A DNA stretch of 64,000 bases from Colwellia sp. (GCA_013215465.1 JABSOW010000013.1:1-64000); one strand, 5' to 3'. Positions 18,040 through 27,179 are shown, counted from the first letter of the stretch. The notes: generated by a model from the sequence alone, not told the origin. Translations and numbers: made by a program.

Positions 18040-19563
18040 ATGAATAAAAATAACTCAATGAGTAAAGCAAGTATCAAAAAAATTATTATTGTTGGTGGTG
18101 GTACTGCTGGTTGGATGACTGCAGCGGCATTAGCAAAAGTTATCAAAACCACTAACTGCGCTATTACGTTAATTGAGTCGAGTGATATCGGTACTGTTTC
18201 TGTTGGTGAAGCGACAATCCCTCAAATTCGAGAATTTAATCAGATGCTTGGTATTGAGGAAAATGATTTTCTCAACGCTACTAACGGTACATTTAAGCTA
18301 GGCATTGAGTTTATCAATTGGAAAAAAACCGATCATAGTTATATGCATCCTTTTGGTGGTTATGGTATTAACATGGAAGGTATTCAATTTTATCAATACT
18401 GGCTAAAAAGTTTACAATATGGCGAAAACTCAGATTTATTATCCTATTGTCTTGAGGGTACAGCGGCAAAAAATGATCGCTTTACCCGACCACTAAATGT
18501 AGCTAACTCGCCTTTATCAACGATGAATTATGCTTTTCATTTTGATGCCACCTTGTATGCACAATACTTACGCAAGTATTCACTGGCAAAAGGTGTTGAG
18601 CGAGTCGATGCAAAAGTTACCAAGGTAACGTTAAAAAAAGATGGTTTTATCGATAAATTAACACTGGATAATGGCGAAGAACATGGCGCTGATTTGTATA
18701 TAGACTGTTCAGGTTTTAAAGGTTTGTTAATAGAGCAAGCCATGCATACCGGCTTTGAAGATTGGAGTCATTGGTTACCTTGTAATCGCGCTGTTGCTCA
18801 AGCAAGTGAAAAGGCAGCAACACTTAACCCCTATACCAAAGCTACGGCGCAAGCGGTTGGTTGGCAATGGCATATCCCGTTGCAATCTAGAACAGGCAAC
18901 GGCTATGTATATGCAGATAGTTATATATCTGATGATGAAGCCGTACATCTTTTACAAAAAAACATGAAAACCAAAGCCATAGGTGAGCCTAACTTTCTGC
19001 GTTGGACCACGGGAAAAAGGCGTAAAGCTTGGAATAAAAATTGCGTGGCAATCGGTTTATCTGCTGGTTTTGTTGAGCCACTAGAGTCGACTGGCCTACA
19101 TTTGATCCAATCAGCCATATTACGTTTGTTTAGTTTGTTTCCGGATAAAAATTTTCATCAAACTGATATTGATGCTTACAATGCCCATACCGATTTTGAC
19201 ATAACCCGTATTAGAGATTTTATTATCTTGCATTATAAAGCAACTCAGCGTGATGACAGTGACTTTTGGAATTACTGCCGTAATATGGAAATACCGCAAA
19301 CATTGTCAGATAAAATGAAGTTATACCAAGCTAATGGCCGTATATTTAGAGAGAATAGCGAACTTTTTAATGAGATCAGTTGGTTTTCAGTGTTACATGG
19401 CCAAGGTATTAAGCCTGATAGTTATCACCCAATGGTTGATCATATGCCATTAGATGAAATGTTAGGGCATATGGCTAGAATGCGCGGAACGATTACTGAA
19501 TCATTAAAGCGTATACCTAGCCATAAAGAATATATTGATAACGTTATTCTTAAAAGTAAATAG
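18040..19563 (+). CDS. Flavin-dependent tryptophan-halogenase-family protein
   Basis: A 507-residue member of the PrnA/RebH family. It has the FAD-binding GGGTAGW (residues 19-25), VGEATIPQIR, the catalytic lysine K86 in FKLGIEF (matching K79 of PrnA/RebH in YKLGI), the WxWxIP signature as WQWHIP, and PLESTGLHLI with the glutamate that assists the lysine. All key residues are kept, so it may be active. Such genes often follow TonB receptors in polysaccharide loci of Xanthomonas, Caulobacter and alteromonads, where their substrate is unknown; free tryptophan is not established. It lies 116 bp after the receptor, behind a terminator. ATG at 18040 was taken; an in-frame ATG at 18058 is an alternative. 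Confidence 0.9.
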   Translation: MNKNNSMSKASIKKIIIVGGGTAGWMTAAALAKVIKTTNCAITLIESSDIGTVSVGEATIPQIREFNQMLGIEENDFLNATNGTFKLGIEFINWKKTDHSYMHPFGGYGINMEGIQFYQYWLKSLQYGENSDLLSYCLEGTAAKNDRFTRPLNVANSPLSTMNYAFHFDATLYAQYLRKYSLAKGVERVDAKVTKVTLKKDGFIDKLTLDNGEEHGADLYIDCSGFKGLLIEQAMHTGFEDWSHWLPCNRAVAQASEKAATLNPYTKATAQAVGWQWHIPLQSRTGNGYVYADSYISDDEAVHLLQKNMKTKAIGEPNFLRWTTGKRRKAWNKNCVAIGLSAGFVEPLESTGLHLIQSAILRLFSLFPDKNFHQTDIDAYNAHTDFDITRIRDFIILHYKATQRDDSDFWNYCRNMEIPQTLSDKMKLYQANGRIFRENSELFNEISWFSVLHGQGIKPDSYHPMVDHMPLDEMLGHMARMRGTITESLKRIPSHKEYIDNVILKSK

Positions 19564-19609
19564 TTATATTGCTATTTATATTCTCAATTTTATCATGAGC
19601 TTAAATTAC

Positions 19610-20146
19610 TTATGGGTATAACTTTGACAACGCACTTTGTAACTTATCAACTAACTCAGGGTTCGTTAATACTTGTTTTTCACTATCAAAATTATCAAAA
19701 AAGCTCGGAATAGAGAGGCTCCCTTTAACATCACCAGCAAAATAAGGAGCTGATCCTGTTGCTGCGGCTAATACTGAGCCTGCGCCACCAGGGCCTGGCG
19801 ATGTGGCTAATAATACCATGGGCTTATTTTGGAAAAGTTTTTGCTCGATACGAGAAGTCCAATCAAAAAGGTTTTTATAGGCGGCAGTATAAGAGCCGTT
19901 ATGCTCGGCAAAAGAGATAATAATGGCATCTGCTTGGCCTAGTTTAGCGAAAAAATCTTTTGCCTGTTGCGGCTGACCTAAAACAGCTTCTTTATCTTGG
20001 CTAAACAACGGCATTTCGTAGTCGTTAATATCTAGAATTTCTACTTCAACACCATCACTGTGTTTAACCAAAGATGCGGCATAAGTAGCAAGTTGCTTAT
20101 TAATTGATTTTGAGCTGCTGCTTGCAGCAAAAGCTAATAATTTCAT
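19610..20146 (-). CDS. NADPH-dependent FMN reductase family protein
   Basis: A 178-residue flavodoxin-fold protein. FAASSSSKSINKQLA at the N-terminus is the FMN phosphate loop, and FAEHNGSYTAAYKNLFDW near residue 80 matches the flavin-ring region of the NADPH:FMN/quinone reductase family (YhdA/ChrR-like, E/Q-x-N-x-S). LLATSPGPGGAGSVL follows. It would reduce flavin, quinones or other small oxidants with NAD(P)H in the cytoplasm. It is divergent from a LysR regulator 98 bp away, which probably controls it. The physiological substrate is unknown. Confidence 0.88.
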   Translation of the reverse strand: MKLLAFAASSSSKSINKQLATYAASLVKHSDGVEVEILDINDYEMPLFSQDKEAVLGQPQQAKDFFAKLGQADAIIISFAEHNGSYTAAYKNLFDWTSRIEQKLFQNKPMVLLATSPGPGGAGSVLAAATGSAPYFAGDVKGSLSIPSFFDNFDSEKQVLTNPELVDKLQSALSKLYP

Positions 20147-20244
20147 CAGGGTGTTCCTTTAAATAGACATATAGGTTAATGATGCTAGTATATATTACAA
20201 GCTTATAGTGTTTAATATAGTAAAAAGAATTTGTTTATTTCCAT

Positions 20245-21159
20245 ATGACACATAATAGTAAAAATAGTAAGTTATTTGATGGCATCATCATTTTTACCCA
20301 AGTGGTTAAATGTGGCAGCTTTTTTAAGGCTGCTGAGGTGACTGGGCATTCGGGCTCTTATATCAGTAAAACCATTAACAAACTCGAAGCAAGACTAGCA
20401 GTACGCTTGTTAAATCGCACTACGCGTTCGCTTAGTTTAACGCCAGAGGGGAAAATTTATTTTGAGCAATGTCAGCAACTAGTATTAGATGCTGAGGATG
20501 CTTTAGGCTTACTCAGCCAAAGTCATGTTCAGCCTAAAGGAATACTAAAAATAAGCTGTCCTGTTGCTTTTGCTCAAGGATATTTACAAGCCATTTTATC
20601 AGAGTTTATCCAGCGCTATCCTGACGTTGAACTGCAACTTGATTTAAATGATCGTCGTGTTGATCTTATTCAAGATGGCTTTGATTTAGTGATCAGGGCG
20701 ACAGAACAATTGGAAGAATCAAGCTTAATCTGTCGTAAAATATATAGTTGTAAAAGCTATACCGTAGCCTCTCATGATTATTTACAGCGTTTTGGTAAGC
20801 CGAATAAGCCAGAGCAATTAGTTGAACACCAATGTCTTTGTTACAGCAACTTAAAAACCCCTAAACGTTGGCACTATGTTGACCATCATGGTGATGATAT
20901 TCAAGTTGAGGTTTCGGCTAAATTACTCTGTAATAGTGCACAAATGGAGTTGGCTATGGTTAAGGCTGGTCATGGAATTTGCCGTTTACCTGAGTTTGTT
21001 ATGGAGCAGGAACTTAAAGATAAATCGTTAGAAATACTTTTTACTGATTACCCTGCGCCCATTATCAATGTTTATGCGATTTACCCCAGTCGTAAGCATT
21101 TATCTCCGAAAGTAAGGTGTTTTATTGATTTAATGGTTGAGCATATTCCCGCTTGTTAA
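20245..21159 (+). CDS. LysR-family transcriptional regulator
   Basis: A 304-residue regulator with an N-terminal winged helix (about 10-68; FFKAAEVTGHSGSYISKTINKLE, then LLNRTTRSLSLT) and an effector domain resembling the AaeR/DsdC-like subgroup (GILKISCPVAFAQGYL, DLVIRATEQLEESSLICRKI). The divergent FMN reductase is its most likely target. Its last 30 bases overlap the 3' end of the convergent DUF2982 gene. Confidence 0.92.
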   Translation: MTHNSKNSKLFDGIIIFTQVVKCGSFFKAAEVTGHSGSYISKTINKLEARLAVRLLNRTTRSLSLTPEGKIYFEQCQQLVLDAEDALGLLSQSHVQPKGILKISCPVAFAQGYLQAILSEFIQRYPDVELQLDLNDRRVDLIQDGFDLVIRATEQLEESSLICRKIYSCKSYTVASHDYLQRFGKPNKPEQLVEHQCLCYSNLKTPKRWHYVDHHGDDIQVEVSAKLLCNSAQMELAMVKAGHGICRLPEFVMEQELKDKSLEILFTDYPAPIINVYAIYPSRKHLSPKVRCFIDLMVEHIPAC

Positions 21160-21846
21160 GTCATCATTATAATATTGTGCTGCATGCTGGCACTGCTTTA
21201 ATAGTTGATGGAAGTCATTTAGCTCTCTATCCATACTCGTTTCAGGAAGATAAAGGTGGTATCCCAATGCGGATTGTAGACTTTGACAATGATGTAGGAA
21301 TGAGCCAATAGGTCCTGAAATACTGGCACCAGAGTGCAAAGTAAATGGCGTAAAATCAAGCTGTATTTGTTCTAATGATAATAATCTTTGTACAAAAGCA
21401 AAATCGAGTAAAGGTTGCTGTTCATGTATCAACCGGTTGGCTAATCGAGGTGATATTTGTTGCGCTAGTGCTTCTAAATTCACTAAACGAATACCTATAT
21501 AGGGAAGATCTATTGTGGTGAGTCCGCATACTTCTTTAATTGGGTTTATGGCCTGAATTTGTTGCCAAGTAAGGTGCCAGTTACCGTATATGTGTTGATA
21601 TTTCAGTTTTTTCGGCGTGATAAGATAACTAAACTGCGGCTGTAAATGCTTTGTCACACCGGTAATAATCACCACTAAGGCGACTAAAGAAATAAACATT
21701 AATACCAGCCTTAATGTTTGCCAATAATACTGGCTAATTAATAAGGTTAGTAATAAGAGTGACCAACCAACTAGCAGTAAAAATATTGCATGATGGTTGC
21801 CTTGCGCTTTAATATTAATAATAGGCAATGGTGCTTTCATAATCAT
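21130..21846 (-). CDS. DUF2982-like membrane protein, function unknown
   Basis: A 238-residue protein with two adjacent membrane helices (about 20-38 and 43-63) and a cytoplasmic C-terminal half containing FSYLITPKKLKYQHIYGNWHLTW and a region rich in Leu and Gln. It resembles the DUF2982 proteins found in Shewanella, Colwellia and relatives, which have no assigned role; the first part recalls a PH-like membrane-associated fold. It converges on and overlaps the LysR gene by 30 bp at their 3' ends. Confidence 0.6.
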   Translation of the reverse strand: MIMKAPLPIINIKAQGNHHAIFLLLVGWSLLLLTLLISQYYWQTLRLVLMFISLVALVVIITGVTKHLQPQFSYLITPKKLKYQHIYGNWHLTWQQIQAINPIKEVCGLTTIDLPYIGIRLVNLEALAQQISPRLANRLIHEQQPLLDFAFVQRLLSLEQIQLDFTPFTLHSGASISGPIGSFLHHCQSLQSALGYHLYLPETSMDRELNDFHQLLKQCQHAAQYYNDDLTSGNMLNH

Positions 21847-22004
21847 ACCACCTGCTATAACTCACGTTTTTAATGAAGCCACTTATTTGTTAAGTATAAA
21901 CGGTTTTTTAAAATTTGTGAGAACACCTAATGTTTTCGCTTGCCAATCAGCAGGTGAGAGTGAATAGCAAGGTGGTAACTATTGTCATTTTGCTAGTTAA
22001 CACA

Positions 22005-22121
22005 CTAGCTAGAAAATCCTACGCTAAGTTGATTGATTAGCTCTTTCACTTGATTTTTAATAGGCACCACCATATGCGATTGTGTATAAGCTAAAGTGCG
22101 GCTCTTTAAAATATAATGGCC
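22005..22121 (-). pseudogene. C-terminal remnant of a LysR-type regulator
   Basis: A minus-strand frame of 38 codons with no start reads YILKSRTLAYTQSHMVVPIK then NQVKELINQLSVGFSS before a stop. This has the character of the last segment of a LysR effector domain. It is bounded upstream by a stop (22122-22124). With the neighbouring broken frame it fills the otherwise empty 478-bp gap 21847-22324, which looks like a site of gene decay. Confidence 0.35.
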
Positions 22122-22320
22122 TCAATGTGACAAATTATTTGTACGTGGCATTACAACAGTAAGCTCAGGCTCACTTAACTTTAATTTCGGTGCTACAGTA
22201 AAAGACGATAAAGTAGTCGAAATAAACAATGAGCGCGGCTCGACGGGCTAAGCTAAAAGCCCTTTATTCCTGAAAATTAATGTCAACGTAGGGACTGTGA
22301 AAAATACTCCTAAGCATTGA
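22117..22320 (+). pseudogene. Broken C-terminal gene fragment with internal stop
   Basis: A plus-strand frame reads KLFVRGITTVSSGSLNFNFG, continues through DDKVVEINNERGSTG, meets a stop at 22249-22251, then resumes in the same frame with AKSPLFLKINVNVGTVKNTP before the final stop. The protein-like sequence on both sides of the stop suggests a recently inactivated gene tail. The family was not recognised. Confidence 0.4.
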
Positions 22321-22324
22321 ATAT

Positions 22325-23227
22325 TTACAGACCTCTTTGCCATTCTTGCCGAATAGGAATAGTGTCCGATTGCTCTAGTGCCATTTGAACCGTATTAACG
22401 AGCTTTGCTTTATCTTTGCCTAAAATCCCCTTCAATACTAAATAATTTGAAGCATGATCAGATCTAAAAACAGTTTTCTCTAATTCTAATTCCGATAACA
22501 ATAATTTCATTTCCTGAAACAACTCTAACTGAGTTAACAGACGAAATGGTTGGTGTTGACGTTCAGTGAAGGCCTTAGCAAAACGTTCTTCACCTAAAGG
22601 AAAACTTACCACTAATGTCGATAAGTAGTCAGGTTGCGCTTCATTCATTAACCGAGCTGAGTTTATCGCGTGCTGTTTTGATAATTCAGGCCCACCTAAG
22701 CCATTTAATATCATCACTGAACTTTTCATGCCAGCTTGCTTTATTTTTTTTAGGGCAATTAATGAGCTATTGTATGTTTCACCTTTGTCTATTAATTCAA
22801 GCACCTCGTCGTCGCCACTTTCACAGCCGACATACATTAGCTTTAAGCCCAAGGCTTGTAGTTCAGCTAATTGCTCAATGGTTTTATTGGTTAAATTCCT
22901 TGGTAAGCAATAACTAGAAACTCGGGTGACTTGAGGTAAGTACTGTTTAATTAATTGTAATATTTCCTTTAACCGATTAAATGGCAACATCATAGCATCA
23001 CCATCAGCGAGAAAAACGCGACCAACGGGTAAGCCTGATTTAACTATTGAAATAATCTCTTGCTCAATCAAGGCTATTTTTTTTGGTTTAAATTTTTTAT
23101 TTTCAGCTGAATACATTTCGCAAAAAGAACAGCGATTCCATGAACAACCGTTAGTAACTTGTAATATTAAGCTTTTCCATTCACTAGGAGGGCGAAAAAC
23201 TGGTTCTGTATACGTTAAAGGGTACAT
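22325..23227 (-). CDS. Radical SAM protein
   Basis: A 300-residue enzyme with the iron-sulfur motif GCSWNRCSFCEMY near residue 28. The spacing is CX4CX2C rather than the textbook CX3CX2C; it is the GCSHNKCxFC-type arrangement of a subgroup of uncharacterised radical SAM proteins. VFLADGDAMMLPFNRL and LMYVGCESGDDEVL follow, as in Elp3/MiaB-like TIM barrels. No cobalamin-binding or SPASM domain is visible. Reaction and substrate are unknown. The gene stands alone, flanked by remnants on one side and a promoter-rich gap on the other. Confidence 0.85.
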   Translation of the reverse strand: MYPLTYTEPVFRPPSEWKSLILQVTNGCSWNRCSFCEMYSAENKKFKPKKIALIEQEIISIVKSGLPVGRVFLADGDAMMLPFNRLKEILQLIKQYLPQVTRVSSYCLPRNLTNKTIEQLAELQALGLKLMYVGCESGDDEVLELIDKGETYNSSLIALKKIKQAGMKSSVMILNGLGGPELSKQHAINSARLMNEAQPDYLSTLVVSFPLGEERFAKAFTERQHQPFRLLTQLELFQEMKLLLSELELEKTVFRSDHASNYLVLKGILGKDKAKLVNTVQMALEQSDTIPIRQEWQRGL

Positions 23228-23643
23228 ATTAAGCTCTTATTAATGTTGAAGTTACTGCCGAAATTTATATTTAATTTTTGATTATAAAACTTTATAAGCT
23301 CGTTATAAATAAAAATGGCTATTGCAAGCCATCTTAAAATTATTCACGCCTCAGTTATTGCTTTAAATTATTACGAAATGCCCACTATGAGTGAAATACA
23401 GCCATAAAATAATAATTGATTATGTTAACTAAGTGCACAGGGAAGTGGTTGTCGATTGACAATTAACGCGGACATAAAGAACTTATTTTCAAATTATTAG
23501 GTTTAATAGCTTGTTTACTTCTGATAACCCTAAACTATCAGAAGTAAGTTATTGACCATCAGATTTAAATAATACGATATAGTTAACTTTATATCGATTT
23601 CGTAAAAAAACAACTATAGATAGCGGTACTTTTATAATAATTA

Positions 23644-23657
23644 TTGATATAAATCAG
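23644..23657 (+). promoter_or_regulatory. FNR/ANR-like box upstream of the PAS chemoreceptor
   Basis: TTGAT-ATAA-ATCAG matches the consensus TTGAT-N4-ATCAA at nine of ten positions, 90 bp before the receptor start. It lies in the 520-bp gap 23228-23747, which otherwise holds only AT-rich sequence and the palindrome at 23672-23689. Oxygen-responsive control of an Aer-like receptor would be sensible. Confidence 0.5.
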
Positions 23658-23671
23658 ATAGTAATTAACGG

Positions 23672-23689
23672 ATGTAATGTACATTACAT
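23672..23689. promoter_or_regulatory. 18-bp perfect palindrome, candidate operator
   Basis: ATGTAATGTACATTACAT is fully self-complementary. It lies 14 bp after the FNR-like box and 58 bp before the chemoreceptor ATG, so it would be at or near the transcription start. The cognate factor is not recognised. Confidence 0.5.
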
Positions 23690-23747
23690 TAATAGGGATA
23701 TTTTTAAATGGATATATTAATGAAAATTTTTTTGAAGGATAGGCAGT

Positions 23748-25310
23748 ATGAAATCGAACATTTCATCTAAAGAACAACTTTTTGGCAAATCAGAGGTATT
23801 ACTTTCAACCACTGATTTAAAAGGCCACATAAAATATGTAAACCCTGAGTTTTGCGCAATTGCAGGTTACACAAACGAGGAATTAAAAGGCCAACCACAT
23901 AACATCGTTCGACACCCTGAAATGCCTAAATTAGCCTTTAAAGATTTATGGTCTTTTGTGCAACAAGGTAAATCATGGATGGGTCCAGTAAAAAACCGAT
24001 GTAAAAATGGCGATTATTACTGGGTTAATGCATACGTTACTCCAATTAAAGATGAATCAGGTAAAAATATAGAATATCAATCTATACGAACAAAACTAGA
24101 TACCCATGTTCAAAAGCGCGCAGATGATTTATATGCGAAATTGAATAAAGGTGAAACCCCAGTAAGAATAAAATATCAAATTGACCAAACACTTTGGTTT
24201 CAATCGGTATTATTCTTGTTCACATTAGCAAGTCTAGCCTTAACGGTCTTTTCTGAGCTAAACTTGCTATTTACCATTCCTTTTTTATTTATTGGTATTT
24301 GCTCCTCAGTACTTTCGCTAAGATGGAGGAAAAAATATCAACGAGTGTTAACTGAAGCAAAAGATACTTTTTCAAATCCCTTAATGAGTTACCTTTATTC
24401 TGGTAATAATGATGCTATCGGCACGGTTCAACTAGCATTAGCAATGCGTAAAGCTGAAATAAACGCTGTTGTTGGTAGAGTAACCGATGTATCAATTCAA
24501 GTAAGTAAAAATGCTGTAGCAGCGTCAGAGCAAAGTGAGCAAGTTTCACAACAATTAAATGTTCAAAAAAATGAAACTGAGCAAGTTGTCACGGCCATGA
24601 AAGAAATGTCTGCGACAATTCAAGACTTAGCTAGAACAATAACTGATACAGCTCAATCAGCAAAGCAAGGTCAAGACTTGACTAAATCAGGACAGGAAAC
24701 AATTATTACTTCTGTTAATGCCATAAATACCCTGTCGGTTCAGTTAACTGAAGTTGATAGTATGATCACTAAATTGTCTGAGGGTAGTAAATCTATCAGC
24801 ACAGTATTGTCTGAAATTAGCAGTATTGCTGATCAAACAAATTTACTTGCCTTAAATGCAGCGATTGAAGCAGCAAGAGCTGGTGAGCAAGGAAGAGGTT
24901 TCGCCGTTGTTGCTGAAGAAGTTAGAGCTCTTGCGATGAGAACTCAGCAATCTACAGAAGAAATTAGAAATCTATTGACTAAGTTACAATCAGATTCTGA
25001 TAATGCTGTAGTTGCGATGAATAAAGGTAGTGAGTTATCGGCCAGTTGTGTTTCATTATCAAATGAAGCCGGCAAGGCGCTTAATAGTATCCACAATGAA
25101 GTATCCTTGATATCTGATGCCACAGCTCAGATAGCTACAGCTATAGAAGAGCAATCAGTTGTTTCGGAGCAAGCAAATCAAAATATTGCGCGTATAAATG
25201 AAATAGCAATATCATGTGAAGAAAGTAGCCTAGAATCTAGTTTCTTATCTTCAGAACTTATTGATAAGTTATCAGCTCAAGAATCTTTAATTATTCAATT
25301 TAAATGTTAA
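23748..25310 (+). CDS. Aer-like methyl-accepting chemotaxis protein with N-terminal PAS domain
   Basis: A 520-residue receptor. A PAS domain occupies residues 10-120 ([40 protein letters not shown]), as in the redox/energy sensor Aer. Two close membrane helices follow (about 151-167 and 172-190) with almost no periplasmic loop, so the signal is sensed inside the cell. The signalling tip [20 protein letters not shown], then [20 protein letters not shown], is canonical. There is no C-terminal NWETF-like pentapeptide. AAGGAT precedes the ATG. It stands alone, with its own FNR-like box and palindrome upstream. Confidence 0.94.
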   Translation: MKSNISSKEQLFGKSEVLLSTTDLKGHIKYVNPEFCAIAGYTNEELKGQPHNIVRHPEMPKLAFKDLWSFVQQGKSWMGPVKNRCKNGDYYWVNAYVTPIKDESGKNIEYQSIRTKLDTHVQKRADDLYAKLNKGETPVRIKYQIDQTLWFQSVLFLFTLASLALTVFSELNLLFTIPFLFIGICSSVLSLRWRKKYQRVLTEAKDTFSNPLMSYLYSGNNDAIGTVQLALAMRKAEINAVVGRVTDVSIQVSKNAVAASEQSEQVSQQLNVQKNETEQVVTAMKEMSATIQDLARTITDTAQSAKQGQDLTKSGQETIITSVNAINTLSVQLTEVDSMITKLSEGSKSISTVLSEISSIADQTNLLALNAAIEAARAGEQGRGFAVVAEEVRALAMRTQQSTEEIRNLLTKLQSDSDNAVVAMNKGSELSASCVSLSNEAGKALNSIHNEVSLISDATAQIATAIEEQSVVSEQANQNIARINEIAISCEESSLESSFLSSELIDKLSAQESLIIQFKC

Positions 25311-25353
25311 CCTTGAGTGAGTGGTATTATTTAATTCAACACTGTTAACAACC

Positions 25354-25506
25354 TTAGATAAAATATATTATCAAAGGGTTATCTATCTCTTTTGGTTGTT
25401 GACCGCTTTTATGGCTAAAGTTACCTATTTCTAGATTACTTTGGTCTCTAGAGCCGAGCGTGCTAAACGATTTGAATAAACCGTCAGCTCTGCACCAACT
25501 TGCCAT
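25354..25506 (-). other. Unassigned 50-codon open frame in the gap 25311-25628
   Basis: The 318-bp interval after the chemoreceptor contains one ATG-started minus-strand frame (MASWCRADGLFKSF near its start, ending NPLIIYFI). It has no recognisable family and no ribosome-binding site. It may be a small gene, a fragment or chance. An imperfect inverted repeat (AAAATTCTAAT / ATTAGGATTTT) lies just upstream of it. Nothing else is seen here. Confidence 0.2.
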
Positions 25507-25628
25507 AAAATTCTAATGGGTAAGTAGCTATTAGGATTTTATATACGGTAGCCATCGCTATCGCCAATGAGTGTAAATCAATGATTAGACCTATTCACAA
25601 ACAATAAAGCTTACTAGAGAAGCGATTT

Positions 25629-26612
25629 CTACAATATAAAACTCAACCATAAAGGGATTGTTATTGTGCTAAGTAGGGTGCTTATTACCACAGTGCCCGC
25701 GACAGTTTGCTGATGTTGTTGATGGGTTGCGGCAATTAAATAGGCATTTACCCCCGTAGGGCAGGCACTTAATATGACCAATACGGTAATAGTGAGTGGC
25801 TGCAGGCTGAACACATAATGCGTTGTTAAAAACACTAAACTTGGCAATAAAACTAATTTACTAACACAAGCTATGCTGATGAACCTTACCTCTTGGCGTA
25901 CGTGATAAAAGGCTAATGACCCTCCTAAAATAAACAAGGCTAAGGTAATCGCAGGTTGCCCGATTAACGCCAAACTTTCTTGTAAAAACATAGGTAAAGA
26001 TATGCCTGATACATTAACCAATAAGCCTGACAGTATGCTGATAATAAGCGGGTTATTTAAGGTATGCTTAATAAAACTAAGCCAATAGAGGTATTTGTTT
26101 TTTTCTTTTGAATTTTCTTTATCAGTATTAGTACTCTTTGCTGCTAAAGCCGCGGTTAAGGCAAATAACATAGCGCTATGAAAGGTAACTATCAGAAAAA
26201 CAATACCAATAACTTGTTCACCAATGGCGGCTAATAAAACCGGTAAGCCAACAATAATGGTATTTGAATAACTTGCACTTAAGGCAAAAACCGCAGAAGC
26301 TGCACTGTTTTTATCAGCGAACTGTTCGGTTTTATTATTGATTTTATGACCATAAAAATAATAATTTATTAGCCAAGCAATTAAGTAGCACGTTAATACG
26401 GGTAAATAAAAGGCAGCGAATAACTGTGGGCTAACTTGACGGCTTAAATCAGCTTTCGCCATTTGATAAAATAAAAAGGCAGGAATGCTAATTGAGAAAG
26501 TAAACTTACTTAACGTATTAAGTTGCTCTCGGCTTAGCCAACGACTTTTTGTACAAATAAAACCGAGTAGGCCAACTAAAATTAGCGGTATTATGATAGT
26601 AATGATATTCAT
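25629..26612 (-). CDS. AEC-family (auxin efflux carrier-like) transporter
   Basis: A 327-residue membrane protein with two five-helix halves separated by a cytoplasmic loop rich in Lys/Asn/Ser near residue 160 (STNTDKENSKEKNKY). FSISIPAFLFYQMAKADL near residue 38, ASYSNTIIVGLPVLLAAIGE and SACPTGVNAYLIA near the C-terminus are AEC signatures. The proline-broken helices are typical of the BASS/AEC fold. Bacterial members carry organic anions such as malate; the cargo here is unknown. It lies 40 bp downstream of yqgF on the same strand and may be read through from that operon. Confidence 0.88.
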   Translation of the reverse strand: MNIITIIIPLILVGLLGFICTKSRWLSREQLNTLSKFTFSISIPAFLFYQMAKADLSRQVSPQLFAAFYLPVLTCYLIAWLINYYFYGHKINNKTEQFADKNSAASAVFALSASYSNTIIVGLPVLLAAIGEQVIGIVFLIVTFHSAMLFALTAALAAKSTNTDKENSKEKNKYLYWLSFIKHTLNNPLIISILSGLLVNVSGISLPMFLQESLALIGQPAITLALFILGGSLAFYHVRQEVRFISIACVSKLVLLPSLVFLTTHYVFSLQPLTITVLVILSACPTGVNAYLIAATHQQHQQTVAGTVVISTLLSTITIPLWLSFIL

Positions 26613-26652
26613 AATGAATACACAGAAACTCTTTTATTATTAACTGTAGTTA

Positions 26653-27096
26653 TTAACCGTAGCTTTGTTCAAAAAAACTTTCAATAATTAGTCGTGCTGA
26701 TTCGGCATCGATATTGTCTTTTGTTAAATTTTTATAGCCACCACGGGAAAATAATTGCTCTTTGGCATCGGCAGTGGTTAGTCTTTCATCTTGAAATTCA
26801 ACTTTTAAGCCAAAACGTCCAGCGATACGTTGACCAAATTTTTTCGCATCTAAGGTCAGCTGCTGTTCACTGCCGTCCATATTAAGCGGTAGGCCAACAA
26901 TAATAAAATCAGGTTGCCACTCTTGTAAATAACTTGCTAATGAATCCCAGTTTGGAATGCCGTCCTTGGCTTTAATTGAACCCAGAGGGGAGGCGCTGCC
27001 AGCCATTTCTTGACCAACTGCTACGCCAATATATTTTTTACCAAAGTCAAAGCCGATAACTGTGCGTTGACCAATGGGATTGCTTTTTTTTGCCAC
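26653..27096 (-). CDS. yqgF: YqgF/RuvX RNase H-fold nuclease
   Basis: A 147-residue protein of the RNase H fold, needed for 16S rRNA 5'-end maturation in E. coli and called a putative Holliday-junction resolvase in older annotation. Family marks are [15 protein letters not shown] (first catalytic aspartate, near residue 16), [13 protein letters not shown] (residues 60-72), [13 protein letters not shown] with the conserved DER, and the final DAESARLI. It follows yqgE after a 113-bp gap containing short tandem repeats, in the usual gammaproteobacterial order. Confidence 0.95.
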   Translation of the reverse strand: MAKKSNPIGQRTVIGFDFGKKYIGVAVGQEMAGSASPLGSIKAKDGIPNWDSLASYLQEWQPDFIIVGLPLNMDGSEQQLTLDAKKFGQRIAGRFGLKVEFQDERLTTADAKEQLFSRGGYKNLTKDNIDAESARLIIESFFEQSYG

Positions 27097-27143
27097 TGTA
27101 TTTACCTAAAGTTTTTCCGGTTGCTAATTATTTGTTACTGAGC

Positions 27144-27179
27144 TTCGCTACTTCGCTACTTCGCTACTTCGCTACTTCG
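27144..27179. repeat. 8-bp tandem repeat TTCGCTAC, 4.5 copies
   Basis: Four perfect head-to-tail copies of TTCGCTAC and a half copy lie in the short gap between yqgE and yqgF. It is a simple-sequence tract of the kind that varies in copy number by slippage. It is outside coding sequence. Confidence 0.85.

Noticed and set aside
21130-21159. Frameshift suspected where LysR and DUF2982 genes overlap
   Set aside because: They are convergent, both ends look natural and a 30-bp 3' overlap is tolerable.
27144-27179. CRISPR-like array at the TTCGCTAC repeats
   Set aside because: Units are 8 bp, contiguous and without spacers; a simple tandem repeat. No CRISPR array or cas gene was seen in the window.
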